Of a stretch of DNA of 64,000 nt, positions 35,579-45,052 are shown piece by piece. The notes beneath the pieces were generated by a model that had not been told where the DNA came from, did no database searches, and saw only the letters and a list, made by a program, of their open reading frames with translations. The position numbers and the translations under genes are program-made. Positions within the stretch are counted from its first letter, which is position 1. Every line of letters begins with the position of its first letter. This DNA is from CAVQND01 sp964653485 (GTDB lineage Bacteria; Verrucomicrobiota; Verrucomicrobiia; Limisphaerales; UBA8199): assembly GCA_964653485.1 (NCBI GenBank), contig CAZZFF010000018.1, positions 5,456-69,455 of the forward strand. Direction: 5' to 3'.

Positions 35579-36388
35579 TCAGGACTTTGCGACCCCGCCC
35601 TGGGGCGGGGTGCGCGGGTTTGCCGCGCTGCCCGGCTGGAGGGGCCGCGCGAAGTTGAAAATGCACTCGTTGCCTAGCCACCAGCCACGATTGTTGGTTG
35701 CGCTTCCAAAGAGTGTATGGATGGCCCTGCAGTGGAATTCCTGGCTGAACATCTTTCGGATCACCGGCGGGGGAGAGCAATAACGGTACGTCCCAACCAG
35801 GCGCAGACCGGCGCCGGCGCAGTTAGCGAGGACCTCCGCTCGAGAATGCAACACGGTCCGGATGCGTGAGGATAACAAGGGCCGCGCCAGGCGGCCATAA
35901 GCTCGAACCAAGAGGCTCACTGGATGAGGGCTGTCCGTGCATTCGATGAAGAGCCGCCCGCCGGGCTTCAACAGAGCGGCGAGTTTCTCTATCAACAGCC
36001 TCGACGAATCGACATACGCAAGCACGCCGAGGCAGAAGATGGTGTCGTAGCCTTCAGGCTCCAGTTCAAGCTCCAGGAAGTTCCCCTGCCGGGTTTTGAC
36101 CTGGGCCCTGAAACACTCGGGAACGCGCGAGCTGGCAATGGCCAGCATCTCCTCCGACATATCCAGCAGTGTCAGCCTGGCCCCTGGCCCCAGCCGCGGA
36201 AGGGAAATAGACCCGTCCCCGCAGCCAATGTCGAGAGCATCCTGAAACCTTGAGTCTCCGAGCATCTCCCCAATGACCCGCGTGCGCGTCCGCACGTGGT
36301 AATTCCTGCCTTCCAGATACCACCGGGGTTTGCTGAAAACCGCGGCTACTTCAGCCGCTCTGTCGCCTGCGAGGACTAACTGGCTCAT
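35579..36388 (-). CDS. SAM-dependent methyltransferase
   Basis: 269 residues. Class I methyltransferase with glycine loop DIGCGDGSISLP, acidic strand ending LTLLDMSEEML and the motif GYDTIFCLGVL; C-terminal region without recognised domain. Most likely methylates a sugar of the repeat unit or a chain end. It lies between the two duplicated fusion genes. ATG 36388 sits clear of the upstream glycosyltransferase stop; an earlier start would overlap it. Confidence 0.8.
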   Translation of the reverse strand: MSQLVLAGDRAAEVAAVFSKPRWYLEGRNYHVRTRTRVIGEMLGDSRFQDALDIGCGDGSISLPRLGPGARLTLLDMSEEMLAIASSRVPECFRAQVKTRQGNFLELELEPEGYDTIFCLGVLAYVDSSRLLIEKLAALLKPGGRLFIECTDSPHPVSLLVRAYGRLARPLLSSRIRTVLHSRAEVLANCAGAGLRLVGTYRYCSPPPVIRKMFSQEFHCRAIHTLFGSATNNRGWWLGNECIFNFARPLQPGSAANPRTPPQGGVAKS

Positions 36389-36420
36389 GTTGATGCAATC
36401 CGGCGTCTCGATATGTGGGT

Positions 36421-37311
36421 TCAGTGTTGAGTGTGGCCGCTCCACAGGCTCGGCCGGCCTGTCAGCCTGCGCCGCTGCTGGTCGCGCAGGTAACCGATGA
36501 GGGCCTTGTCATCCACCTGGGGGATGCCCTTGACGTATCCGCTCACGAAGCCGACCAACAGGCCCAGGGCCGTTATCCCATAAGGCCTTTGGCGCAGTCT
36601 CCTCAGGCACTTGATCAGCATGAAAATCGGGTCATAGCCCACAATGTAATTGGCCCGGCCGTTCTTGACCCAATTCTGCCACGGGCCGTCAGCCGACCCG
36701 GTAGGCTTGAGTTGGATCACTCGCAACTCTTTGAACGAGTATGTTCGCCAGCCGAGCATGTTGGCCTTGACCTCGTCCAAAGTGTCCCAGCCGGGGGCCT
36801 TGATGAGCCCGCCGATGGCCTGCCAGGTGGCCTGCCGATAAATCTTGGTCGCGCCGCGAACGTGGAATTCAGGGTCCCCTGGCGACCCTGGCACCGCGAT
36901 GCCGTTCACCTCGTCGTAGATGGTCCCGCCGCCTATGCCAAGTTTCTCATCGGCGGCGAACCGGCTGAAGCACCTTGCGAAGTAGTCCGCCTCGAATGCA
37001 AGGTCCCCATCCAGCTTGGCGAGAAAATCCCAAGACCCCTCCTCCACCCGAACAAAACCGTCGTAGAAGGCCTCGATAACCCCGCCCCCCTGCTTGCGAA
37101 AGCCGCGGTCGGGGCGATGAATCGCCGTGATCCAGGAATGCTGGCTGGCCGCGGCATCGACCAGCGGCCCTGTTTTGTCGCTGGACCCATCGTCGACGAG
37201 CATCCACTTGGACGGCCGGATCGTCTGCTTCACCACAGAGTCGATGGTCCTTTGGATTCGCTCCCCCTCGTTTCGCACGGGAGTGATGATCACGTAGGCA
37301 GGAGTATTCAC
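36421..37311 (-). CDS. Family 2 glycosyltransferase
   Basis: 296 residues from a GTG start. AYVIITPVRNEGERI, MLVDDGSSDKT and metal-site AKLDGDLAFEADYF; the C-terminus is positively charged. The pattern resembles the C-terminal glycosyltransferase half of the flanking fusion proteins, so it may be a distant paralogue. No ATG or ribosome site is evident, so the start is uncertain. Confidence 0.8.
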   Translation of the reverse strand: MNTPAYVIITPVRNEGERIQRTIDSVVKQTIRPSKWMLVDDGSSDKTGPLVDAAASQHSWITAIHRPDRGFRKQGGGVIEAFYDGFVRVEEGSWDFLAKLDGDLAFEADYFARCFSRFAADEKLGIGGGTIYDEVNGIAVPGSPGDPEFHVRGATKIYRQATWQAIGGLIKAPGWDTLDEVKANMLGWRTYSFKELRVIQLKPTGSADGPWQNWVKNGRANYIVGYDPIFMLIKCLRRLRQRPYGITALGLLVGFVSGYVKGIPQVDDKALIGYLRDQQRRRLTGRPSLWSGHTQH

Positions 37312-37335
37312 GGCCGGAAGAAAGGGGCTCAGAAT

Positions 37336-39366
37336 TCAAGGCTGTCGGACATGCGCCATTCGATCACTCTCGATCTGCTCCATCGAGGTTGCAACCCGCT
37401 TGACGGAACGCACTAGCCCCAACGGACGAAGCAGGCTCAAACACAGGCGGTGCATCTGCTCTCTCCTGACTTGGGCCACTATGGATTCGGGCACCAGGCT
37501 CTTTCGCAGGGCAAGGCAGCACCAAAAAAACGCGATCAGCCGGACAAGGCCTCCCACAAGCAGAGGCGGCTCGATCAACCGCTCGGCGCACTTGGCGATC
37601 TCGAAGACGGGGTGATGCCCCAAGGCGTAATCACGGCATCCGAAAGTCCAACTGCCGGCCAGCGCCCCCCCGTCGGCCGAGTTCCGCCGCTTCAAATGCT
37701 CAACGATGATGTCGTCGAAGGTCTGCGTGGCGTACCCGTTCGCGCGGGCCTGCAGACACGTAACCGCGTCCCACCCCCCTTGCCGAATCGGAAACAAGGC
37801 CCCCAGCGACTCCCAGCAGGCCCGCCGGTAAAACTGCACCGCCCCCGCAACCTCGGACCGATTCTGCTTGTGCCACAGCGGCCGTCCGTCCACCACGTCG
37901 AGCGCCAACCCCCCCACCAAACCCAATTCCGGGCTGGCCGCCATTCGCCTCATCAACGCCTCGAAGTAGTTCGGCGCAAACCGAACATCCGCATCCAGCA
38001 GCCCGAGATACTGGTATTCCTGAAAGCGCAACGCCTTGAACCCCGCCTCCGTCGCGAACACCACGGAGGCGAAGCTCCGACCGGGCCTGTCCTCCAGCCG
38101 CAGCAGCCGGATGAACGGGTAGGTCCTCGCGTAGTCTGCCACAAGCCTGTCCGTCCCGTCCGTCGAACCGTCGCTCACGATAATCCACTCCCGCGGAAGC
38201 ACCGTCTGGTTGACCACCGAAGCCAGCGTCTCCCCAATCGTCCGCTCCTCGTTGCGCGCCGGCGTCACCAATACGTATGCCGGCCCCGCTTTGCCAGCCC
38301 CACCCCGCGCCTTGCTCTCAAGCTGCTCCAGCATCGGAAGCGACTCCGCCGCCGTCCCCGCCTGGAACCGCTTCGCCTCCCCCGCGCAAAACCGCAGAAA
38401 CCCCCGCAGAACTCTTTGGTTCATCCTGTCGTAAAGCTTCGAGTGCCCGATCAGCACAAACGCTCCCCATTCCTTCCCCACGCACCACCTCTCCGCCCGC
38501 TCCAGCACCTTGATGAGCTGGCCCGACGTGCATTGGTTGAAGTCCGCCTTCCACGCGTAGGTCTTGGGCAGCAAACTCATCGCCCCTTTCGATGGCGAAA
38601 CAAACCCCGCCGGCGGGTCCGACTCCGTCCCCCCAAATCGATTCCCAAGAACCCGCCAAATCCTCCCAGGCGCCAGAAAACCCGCCAGCGTCCGCGCCTC
38701 GCTGTATATCGGCATCTCCCAAATCGGACCCTCCGGATGCGGCCGGCAAATCTCCAACGCATCGGCCCGCCACGGCACCGGCCCCATCGGAGCCGGCGTG
38801 TAGTCAATCCTCACCCGCCCCTCCCGCTTGCCAAACCGGAACACCGACGTGTCTATCTTCAACCCGTTGGCCACCAGCGCCCCAATCGCCCCCTTCGAGG
38901 GCTGCATCGCCCAGTTGGCCGCCCGAAACGCCACGCACGCGTAATCCGCCTTCACCGGCCTGAGCAGCCCCTCCAAATACTCCTTGCCCAACCTCACATA
39001 CCGCGTCGCCTTCTCCAAAGGCAAATCCGCAAACGTGTACTCGCTCCAGTCCTGCCGCCACTGGTCCCCAACCAGCCGCGCATTGAAGTACGACGTGTGC
39101 AAGTGCAACTGAACATCGTGCCCCCGCCTCACGGCATCCTGCAATTGCCCCGCAATCTCCCCATAGTGGAACCGATCATGGCTGCTTTGCTCCGCATACT
39201 CCTTGAACCGGAGAATCTCCGCCACGTCCGCCATGATCGTCAGCTTGAGCCCGTAACGCTCTAGCTCATCGAGCAGGCGCGCCGTCGGCTCGACCATGAG
39301 CTTGAGCGGATCGCCCCGCCCGCTGCCGTGGATCTCGTAATCCAAAGTGAAAAGAATGCTCAACAT
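37336..39366 (-). CDS. Polysaccharide-deacetylase-like domain fused to a family 2 glycosyltransferase (copy 2)
   Basis: 676 residues. The N-terminal part is the same as in the protein at 33544-35553 because the DNA is identical there; the C-terminal ~130 residues differ in sequence but keep the same layout (HHPVFEIAKC, VRLIAFFWCC). Same domains and motifs as copy 1. ATG 39366 was chosen because it is the equivalent start; 53 additional upstream codons have no domain character. The two genes flank a methyltransferase and a glycosyltransferase. Confidence 0.82.
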   Translation of the reverse strand: MLSILFTLDYEIHGSGRGDPLKLMVEPTARLLDELERYGLKLTIMADVAEILRFKEYAEQSSHDRFHYGEIAGQLQDAVRRGHDVQLHLHTSYFNARLVGDQWRQDWSEYTFADLPLEKATRYVRLGKEYLEGLLRPVKADYACVAFRAANWAMQPSKGAIGALVANGLKIDTSVFRFGKREGRVRIDYTPAPMGPVPWRADALEICRPHPEGPIWEMPIYSEARTLAGFLAPGRIWRVLGNRFGGTESDPPAGFVSPSKGAMSLLPKTYAWKADFNQCTSGQLIKVLERAERWCVGKEWGAFVLIGHSKLYDRMNQRVLRGFLRFCAGEAKRFQAGTAAESLPMLEQLESKARGGAGKAGPAYVLVTPARNEERTIGETLASVVNQTVLPREWIIVSDGSTDGTDRLVADYARTYPFIRLLRLEDRPGRSFASVVFATEAGFKALRFQEYQYLGLLDADVRFAPNYFEALMRRMAASPELGLVGGLALDVVDGRPLWHKQNRSEVAGAVQFYRRACWESLGALFPIRQGGWDAVTCLQARANGYATQTFDDIIVEHLKRRNSADGGALAGSWTFGCRDYALGHHPVFEIAKCAERLIEPPLLVGGLVRLIAFFWCCLALRKSLVPESIVAQVRREQMHRLCLSLLRPLGLVRSVKRVATSMEQIESDRMAHVRQP

Positions 39367-39378
39367 TTGTTTGGCTGC
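37708..39378. repeat. 1,671-bp direct repeat, copy 2
   Basis: Second copy of 33895-35565, same orientation, ~2.1 kb away. Differences begin at base 37707 on the left and 39379 on the right. Confidence 0.9.
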
Positions 39379-39424
39379 CTCGGCCTCGCTCGTGCGAACC
39401 TCGGCGTCGGCTTGGCTCGGATTC

Positions 39425-40555
39425 TCAGGCGGGTTGGTGCTCCAGCAAAGCCCGGAGGACACGCGCCGCGGTATTCCCGTCCCATAAAGGGGGCACGGCG
39501 CCCAGGCGCGGCGGGCCGGCAAAGACCGATTGAAGGTCGGCCTGGATGTTCCGGATACTCGTGAGACGGTTGCTGCCGTGGGTCACGGTCACCGGTCGCT
39601 CGGTGCTTGGCCGCAACGTGAGGCACGGGGTGCGAAAGTAAGTGGATTCTTCCTGCAGCCCTCCCGAGTCTGTCAGCACCAGCCGGGCATTCTCGGTAAG
39701 GCACAAAGACTCGTGATAGCCCACTGGCTCGATGATGTTCACCCCCGGAGTCTCGCTGCCCTCGATACCGAAGTCGGAAAGCATCTTTCGCGTGCGCGGA
39801 TGCATCGGAAAGACAACCGGCAGCCGCCCGGCCAAACGGCACAGCTCAGCCATGATCGGAGCGAGTGAGTCCCGATTATCCACATTCGCGGGCCGATGCA
39901 GCGTGACGTAGGCGAACCGTCCCGGCTCCAGGCCCAGCCCCTCCATGATGCGGCTGCTCCGCGCCTTGGGGAGGTTCGCGATCAGGGAATCGATCATGAT
40001 GTTGCCCGCCAAACTGACTTTCGCGGCGGGAACACCTTCCCTGCTGAGATTCTCATTCGCGTCCTCCGAAGGGGTGAGCAAAAGGTCGGCCAGGGAATCG
40101 GTCACAATCCGATTGATTTCCTCGGGCATGCCCCGGTCGAAACTGCGAAGCCCGGCCTCCACATGGGCCACTTTGATTCCGAGCTTGGCGGCGACCAGCG
40201 TGCAGGCCATGGTCGAGTTGACGTCTCCGACGACCACCACCCAATCCGGCTTCTCCCGAAGGCAGACCGGCTCGAACCGGGTCATCACCCCCGCCGTCTG
40301 CACCGCGTGCGAACCCGAACCCACCTCCAGGTTCACGTCCGGCGCCGGGATTCCCAATTCCTGGAAGAAAATGTCGGACATCTTCGCGTCGTAATGCTGT
40401 CCCGTGTGGACGAGACGCCACTCGATCCTCCGGTCGCCGTTCCGGCAGGCGGCGATGTGCGCCTGGGCGGCCTTGATGATGGGCGCGACCTTCATGAAGT
40501 TCGGCCGGGCGCCGGCAATGATGAGTAGTTTCAACGGTTGAGGGGCGATGGTCAT
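39425..40555 (-). CDS. Non-hydrolysing UDP-GlcNAc 2-epimerase (WecB/WlbD family)
   Basis: 376 residues with the family's hallmarks: IIAGARPNFMKVAPI, TGQHYD, VVVVGDVNSTMA, VAHVEAGLRSFD and LTDSGGLQEES. It inverts C2 of UDP-GlcNAc, or of UDP-2,3-diacetamido-2,3-dideoxy-glucuronic acid in the WlbD subgroup. With the WlbA-, WlbB- and DegT-like genes at 46120-49105, the second substrate is plausible here. ATG 40555 precedes the conserved strand; an earlier ATG at 40633 overlaps the neighbour. Confidence 0.88.
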   Translation of the reverse strand: MTIAPQPLKLLIIAGARPNFMKVAPIIKAAQAHIAACRNGDRRIEWRLVHTGQHYDAKMSDIFFQELGIPAPDVNLEVGSGSHAVQTAGVMTRFEPVCLREKPDWVVVVGDVNSTMACTLVAAKLGIKVAHVEAGLRSFDRGMPEEINRIVTDSLADLLLTPSEDANENLSREGVPAAKVSLAGNIMIDSLIANLPKARSSRIMEGLGLEPGRFAYVTLHRPANVDNRDSLAPIMAELCRLAGRLPVVFPMHPRTRKMLSDFGIEGSETPGVNIIEPVGYHESLCLTENARLVLTDSGGLQEESTYFRTPCLTLRPSTERPVTVTHGSNRLTSIRNIQADLQSVFAGPPRLGAVPPLWDGNTAARVLRALLEHQPA

Positions 40556-40602
40556 CGGGTTAATCTCCTGGTTGGACTCCGGGGTCTGAGGCCGGGGCCC
40601 CG

Positions 40603-42651
40603 TCATGCGGTTTTGGAAGCTGCCAGACGGCACACCAAAGGTCTGCGCTGTTTGCCCACTTGCTCCGCCAGTTCCGCGATCGTATCCACAATGCCGCGCA
40701 ACGCGCGCTTGGAGGTGACCTCGGCCACGGCGCCGCGGGCCCGCTTCACGAATCGCACCTTCGAGGTCACATCTTCAGGCGATTCCAGCAGCACGAGCCG
40801 GCCCTCGGCGTGCAGATACCGGTCCACCGCGCCTATGGCGCCGCGAAAGATGCTATAGACGGGCACACCCAGCGCGGCGGCCTCCCGGTTCATCGTGCCA
40901 CCGCCGCTCACCACAAGATCCGAATGCCAGATGAGATTCATGCCGTCCAGAGGTCCGCCCGGGATGACTGTCTTGCCATTCTCGAACCACTTCGGAGATT
41001 GCGCGCGGATGACTTCGCCTTGGCGTTTGTTCCGCGGCAGCAGGACCACTTTCACTTCAGGAACCTGGCAAGCCCTGTCCATCAGCGTCGTAAACAACCT
41101 CTCGCTTTCCGGATTGTGGTAATGCGCCTCGGTGGCCGGCGGCCTGACGGTCACCACCACATCTGATTCCGACAGACCCAGCTCCTTCAGAACCGCGGGG
41201 TCCGGATTGAGCCTCCAGGAGTAAACATCCTCCTTGATTCCGGGGTACTTTCGGATGGCGCTGTTTCCGACACAGAGCGCCGAATCCGGGATCACGCTCG
41301 GGGCCATGACCCAGGTCGGCCGCATCATAAATGGGAAACGGCAGTACTCGTAGTCTTCAATCAGCAGCGTCGGCATCCGCAGCCAATTTGCGAGCAGGAG
41401 CTGAGAGCGGGCGCCATGGGACACACCGATCGCCGGGTTCTCCCTCAGAACCACCGGAGCCAGTTGCGCCGCCCGGCAGACTAAGCCCACGGCCTTTCGC
41501 AGCATCTGCTTGCCGTCGTGGTGGCCGACCTTGATGTAGCGAATCCCCTTCTTGTCAGCCAGGTCGCAGACCTGAAATGCGTCGCGCGCGGTCACCAGAA
41601 CCGGGAACCCGCCGGCCTCCAACTCCTCGAGAATGGGTTCGAAGAATGGAACGTGCGGCGTGTTGTCGAGGTCGATCCAGATTTTCGGTTTTTTTGATGA
41701 TGTCATTTGGTGGGAAAGGGTTGGACTTCCCGAGGTCGCCTCGGTGCGCGAAGCGCGCACAAACCGGGCAACCTGGCTCGGAAGGGCGTGCCAAAAAGAG
41801 TCCCCATAGCGTTGTCGGGCGTACTCCAGGAAACGGGCGTAGTATTCGACAGGATAGGTGCGAGGTGCCGCCGGCTCGTCCTCGAAGCGCATGTAGTCGG
41901 GATGGACGTTGAGCAGAGCCATGCCGCCGTGCCGCGCAATCCAGTCTAGCTTTTGGACCCAGATGTCCGGGCCCTTCTCGCGCAGCATGAGAAACACCGT
42001 CGAGTCCTGCGAGAGCGTGTAGGGCAACTCGACGTAGCCCCCGCCGCTCCTCGGGACCCAGAAAGGGAAGATCGTGTTGTGACCTTCGGGCTGAGGCTCG
42101 AACGGATCCGTGTCGAACGTCGAGGCGTCATATTGAACGTCAAGATCGTGAATCCAATCGAGGTTGCGGAGCATGAACGCCGAACGAAACCCCGCCGCAC
42201 CCCACTCCTTCAAATACCGGTTGATCTTGACGGCATTGCGGCTGAATTCGCTCTTGCTGAGGAACAGCTTCCCATTGTGGTAAAGGTCGTGGACGCCAAC
42301 CTCGAAGCCGTTGTCGGTGAGTTCCTTGCGAAATCCCGGCGTGGACTGGTACCCGCCCTCCGGAATAAGAGTGAAGGATGAGCGAAACCCGAGCTTCTTC
42401 TCGAGGTCCATCAGTCTCCGGACTTTGGCCAACCCGCACGGGCCTTCAACGTCGTGGGTGAGAACCAAGGCAAACTGTTTGCCCTCCGGCCAGCCGGGCC
42501 AGCCCGCCGGAGGCCTCTCGGAGCCTCCCAAAATGGGCCATGTCGCCCGCACCTTCTCCAGCTTCCGCCGGGCGAGCCAGCCGCGCACCGCCAGCCGGAC
42601 GGAGGCCGGGAGCAGCGGCTTGATGCCGTAATATAGTCTGATGTGAAACAA
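40603..42651 (-). CDS. Polysaccharide-deacetylase domain fused to a DUF354-type glycosyltransferase/epimerase-like domain
   Basis: 682 residues. Residues ~55-310: NodB-like deacetylase with LVLTHDVEGP, EVGVHDLYHNG and LLNVHPDYM, giving candidate metal-binding Asp/His residues. Residues ~325-680: a GT-B-like domain of the DUF354 family, with KIWIDLDNTPHVPFF at its start and VVSGGGTMNREAAALGVP near the end, where nucleotide-sugar binding is expected. Start is TTG at 42651, since no ATG precedes the domain. The fusion suggests linked deacetylation and glycosyl transfer; the DUF354 reaction is unknown. Confidence 0.78.
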   Translation of the reverse strand: MFHIRLYYGIKPLLPASVRLAVRGWLARRKLEKVRATWPILGGSERPPAGWPGWPEGKQFALVLTHDVEGPCGLAKVRRLMDLEKKLGFRSSFTLIPEGGYQSTPGFRKELTDNGFEVGVHDLYHNGKLFLSKSEFSRNAVKINRYLKEWGAAGFRSAFMLRNLDWIHDLDVQYDASTFDTDPFEPQPEGHNTIFPFWVPRSGGGYVELPYTLSQDSTVFLMLREKGPDIWVQKLDWIARHGGMALLNVHPDYMRFEDEPAAPRTYPVEYYARFLEYARQRYGDSFWHALPSQVARFVRASRTEATSGSPTLSHQMTSSKKPKIWIDLDNTPHVPFFEPILEELEAGGFPVLVTARDAFQVCDLADKKGIRYIKVGHHDGKQMLRKAVGLVCRAAQLAPVVLRENPAIGVSHGARSQLLLANWLRMPTLLIEDYEYCRFPFMMRPTWVMAPSVIPDSALCVGNSAIRKYPGIKEDVYSWRLNPDPAVLKELGLSESDVVVTVRPPATEAHYHNPESERLFTTLMDRACQVPEVKVVLLPRNKRQGEVIRAQSPKWFENGKTVIPGGPLDGMNLIWHSDLVVSGGGTMNREAAALGVPVYSIFRGAIGAVDRYLHAEGRLVLLESPEDVTSKVRFVKRARGAVAEVTSKRALRGIVDTIAELAEQVGKQRRPLVCRLAASKTA

Positions 42652-42670
42652 GGCTCGTCAAAAGGGTTGC

Positions 42671-45034
42671 TCAGAATTCCTGCTGCAGGCGCCTGGGGCC
42701 GTAAGCCCGCGTCTTGTTGAGCACAACGCCAACATTGGCGCCGGTCTGGGCCAGAAAGGCCCCCGCCCGTTTGGCAAGGTCCCGGTCGGTCTCCTCGGCT
42801 TCGAGCACAATCAGCGCAATGTCCATGAAGCGGGCCAGTCTCGACGTGATGCTGATCTGGCTAATCGGCGGCATGTCGAAAATGATGTAGTCGTAGTCGC
42901 TGGCCTTCAGCTTGGACACCACGTGCTGGAAGTTCTTGGGCAGCAAGCGCGGAAGCTCGTCCCCGTCCCGGTTCTCCCTCACCACGTAAAGCTTTTCCTG
43001 CACCAGGGCGGTGCCGCGCCTTTCCGGCTCCAGGGCATCCTCCAGCCCGCAAGCCAGCGTGCCGCGGTAAAAATGGTGCGCCGCGTTCTGGCCGCTCATC
43101 TCGACAAGCAACACGTTGCCCTCGCCCGTCTCGGAAAGCGAGGCCGCCAGCCCGGCCGCAATCGTCGAAACCCCGGAACGCCCCCCGCAACTCGTCAGCG
43201 CCACCAGCTTCGGCTTGTGCGTGAGGTTCTTGAGTTCGAAGTAGGTGATAAGGCGGTCCCGCAACGCATCCTCATAAGGCCGCAAAGAGTGGCGCGAATC
43301 CCAGGGCAGGACCGCCGGCGTAGATCGAGCGCCGGAAGGCAGGGCGCCAGCCTCGGGGGCCTGCCCAAGCGAGTCCTCGGTCTTCTCCGAAAGCAGGGCG
43401 GTCCGGGCGTCAGCCAGGGCGCGACGGTCCGCCTTCCCGTTCAAGTGCAGGCGCGGGATGGAAATGAACAAGGGCAGACGCAGGCGGCGCTCGACCTCGT
43501 TCGATCGCTTGATGGAGGGGTCCAGGTAAAACTCCACCGCAAACGCCAGCGCGAAGGCGCCTGCGATGCTGCCGAACAGAAGCCCCGCAACCCCTTTGAG
43601 CAACTTCGATGCGTCGCGCAGGGGCGGCGTCGGATTCTGGATGATGATAATGTTCGAGTTCCTCGCGGCGCCCAACTGCTCGTCAGCCCGGATTTCTTCC
43701 AGGTTCTTCTCGAAGGAGTTGTACTGCGCTTCCTCGGTCTGCCGCCGCCGCTCCAGGTCCGTAATCGAGCCCTCGGCGTCAGTCAGGCCGGCAGCCTCTC
43801 TCCGGACGACCTCCAGTTGGTTGGTAAGAACCTTCAGCCTGGCCTCGAGGGCCGGGACCCTGGCCATCTCCGCAATGAGGCTAATCTGCGCGCTCGATGG
43901 AGAGGTGTGGTCGGACTCAGGCAAAAGAACTTTCGTTTCAAAAGTGTTCAGAGCCAGCAATCCGGGGTTTTCGTCCTCGATTCTCTTCTTCTCCTTTTCG
44001 GCGGCCACGATCTGCTCCCGGACCCCTTTGACCCGGGAACTCTCCGAGGTGAGGTAGGTGGACAGGTCCTGCTCCAGCTTGTTCATGGCGTCAAGGTGGA
44101 CGCAGACCCGCTTGTATTCTTCCGATATCGGAGCGGGCACGCGCGCGCCCTGGGCCAACGCCGCGGGCTTGGTCGCGCTCGTTGCATTCGACCCGGAGGC
44201 GGCTTGCGCCGCGGCGGAGAGATTGGACGCAGCCAGGGAGCCGGACCCAGGCCATGCGGCGGCGGGGAACAGCCGGGTCATCTCGCTGCGCTCGGTCTGG
44301 CGCTCCGCCAATTGCGCATACGTGTCCATGATGTCCTGCTCCAGCTTGGCCAACTTCTCGCCATAAGTCTTCTTGCTGTCCTCCAACGAGATAATATGAG
44401 CCCCTGTCTTGGCCTTTCTCAACTCGTCTTCCGTGGCGGCCAGCCGGGACTTGGCCTGGTCAATCTCCTTCGTGAGGTAATCATCATACTGGCCAATCGC
44501 GCGGTGAATCTCGGCGTGCCTCGTCAGGTATGTGTCGAGAATCTGCTTGAGGACCGGCTGGACGACGTCAGGGTCCTTATGTTTGAAAGTCGTGTGCAGG
44601 ACGTCGCTTTGCTTGCTCACCTCCGCCAGCAGGTTCTTCCGGATGACCGTCGCCGCGTTCGCGAGATTCGTCCCGCCGGCCACTTTGGCCAGAATATCCG
44701 CCGGAAGCGCCCCGGCGGCTTGCTGTGCCAGATCCAGGCTCGTCAAAATCTCGATCTCCGTGTTGATTACGTTCTCCCCAGTGCGCTCGCTCGGCATTCC
44801 GACCCTCCCATCACTGCCGGTCCCCTGGACGGGGGCCTTCGTGTCGACCACGTACTTGATAAAGAGCCTGGCCTCGGATTTGCACGGGATGGGCCAGGAT
44901 CGATAAAGCACAGCCGCGCCGAGAATGCCCAGGGTGGAGATCGTGATTATCTTCCATTTGTGCCGGAAGACGACCATCAGAATCTCCGCCACATCCAGTC
45001 CGGGCGGGGGGGGGGAGTTAGTTGCTTGGTTCAT
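42671..45034 (-). CDS. Wzc-like polysaccharide co-polymerase with degenerate nucleotide-binding site
   Basis: 787 residues. One N-terminal membrane helix (~30-48), a Wzz-type periplasmic region with long coiled coils, a second helix near 500, then a cytoplasmic CpsD/BY-kinase-like domain (~620-787). The P-loop reads CGGRSGVSTI: the invariant Lys is replaced by Val, and the Walker A' strand VLLVEMSG lacks the usual Asp. Walker B (IIFDMPP) remains. The C-terminus has no Tyr cluster (ends RRLQQEF). It probably sets chain length without kinase activity. A C10 run is in codons 7-10. Confidence 0.85.
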   Translation of the reverse strand: MNQATNSPPPPGLDVAEILMVVFRHKWKIITISTLGILGAAVLYRSWPIPCKSEARLFIKYVVDTKAPVQGTGSDGRVGMPSERTGENVINTEIEILTSLDLAQQAAGALPADILAKVAGGTNLANAATVIRKNLLAEVSKQSDVLHTTFKHKDPDVVQPVLKQILDTYLTRHAEIHRAIGQYDDYLTKEIDQAKSRLAATEDELRKAKTGAHIISLEDSKKTYGEKLAKLEQDIMDTYAQLAERQTERSEMTRLFPAAAWPGSGSLAASNLSAAAQAASGSNATSATKPAALAQGARVPAPISEEYKRVCVHLDAMNKLEQDLSTYLTSESSRVKGVREQIVAAEKEKKRIEDENPGLLALNTFETKVLLPESDHTSPSSAQISLIAEMARVPALEARLKVLTNQLEVVRREAAGLTDAEGSITDLERRRQTEEAQYNSFEKNLEEIRADEQLGAARNSNIIIIQNPTPPLRDASKLLKGVAGLLFGSIAGAFALAFAVEFYLDPSIKRSNEVERRLRLPLFISIPRLHLNGKADRRALADARTALLSEKTEDSLGQAPEAGALPSGARSTPAVLPWDSRHSLRPYEDALRDRLITYFELKNLTHKPKLVALTSCGGRSGVSTIAAGLAASLSETGEGNVLLVEMSGQNAAHHFYRGTLACGLEDALEPERRGTALVQEKLYVVRENRDGDELPRLLPKNFQHVVSKLKASDYDYIIFDMPPISQISITSRLARFMDIALIVLEAEETDRDLAKRAGAFLAQTGANVGVVLNKTRAYGPRRLQQEF
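45006..45015. repeat. Homopolymer G10 (C10 on the coding strand) near the start of the Wzc-like gene
   Basis: Ten identical bases within codons 7-10 (Pro-rich stretch NSPPPP) of the co-polymerase. Tracts of this length slip during replication, so gain or loss of a base would shut off the gene. Confidence 0.85.
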
Positions 45035-45052
45035 GAAAGGAATGTCCGTGGC

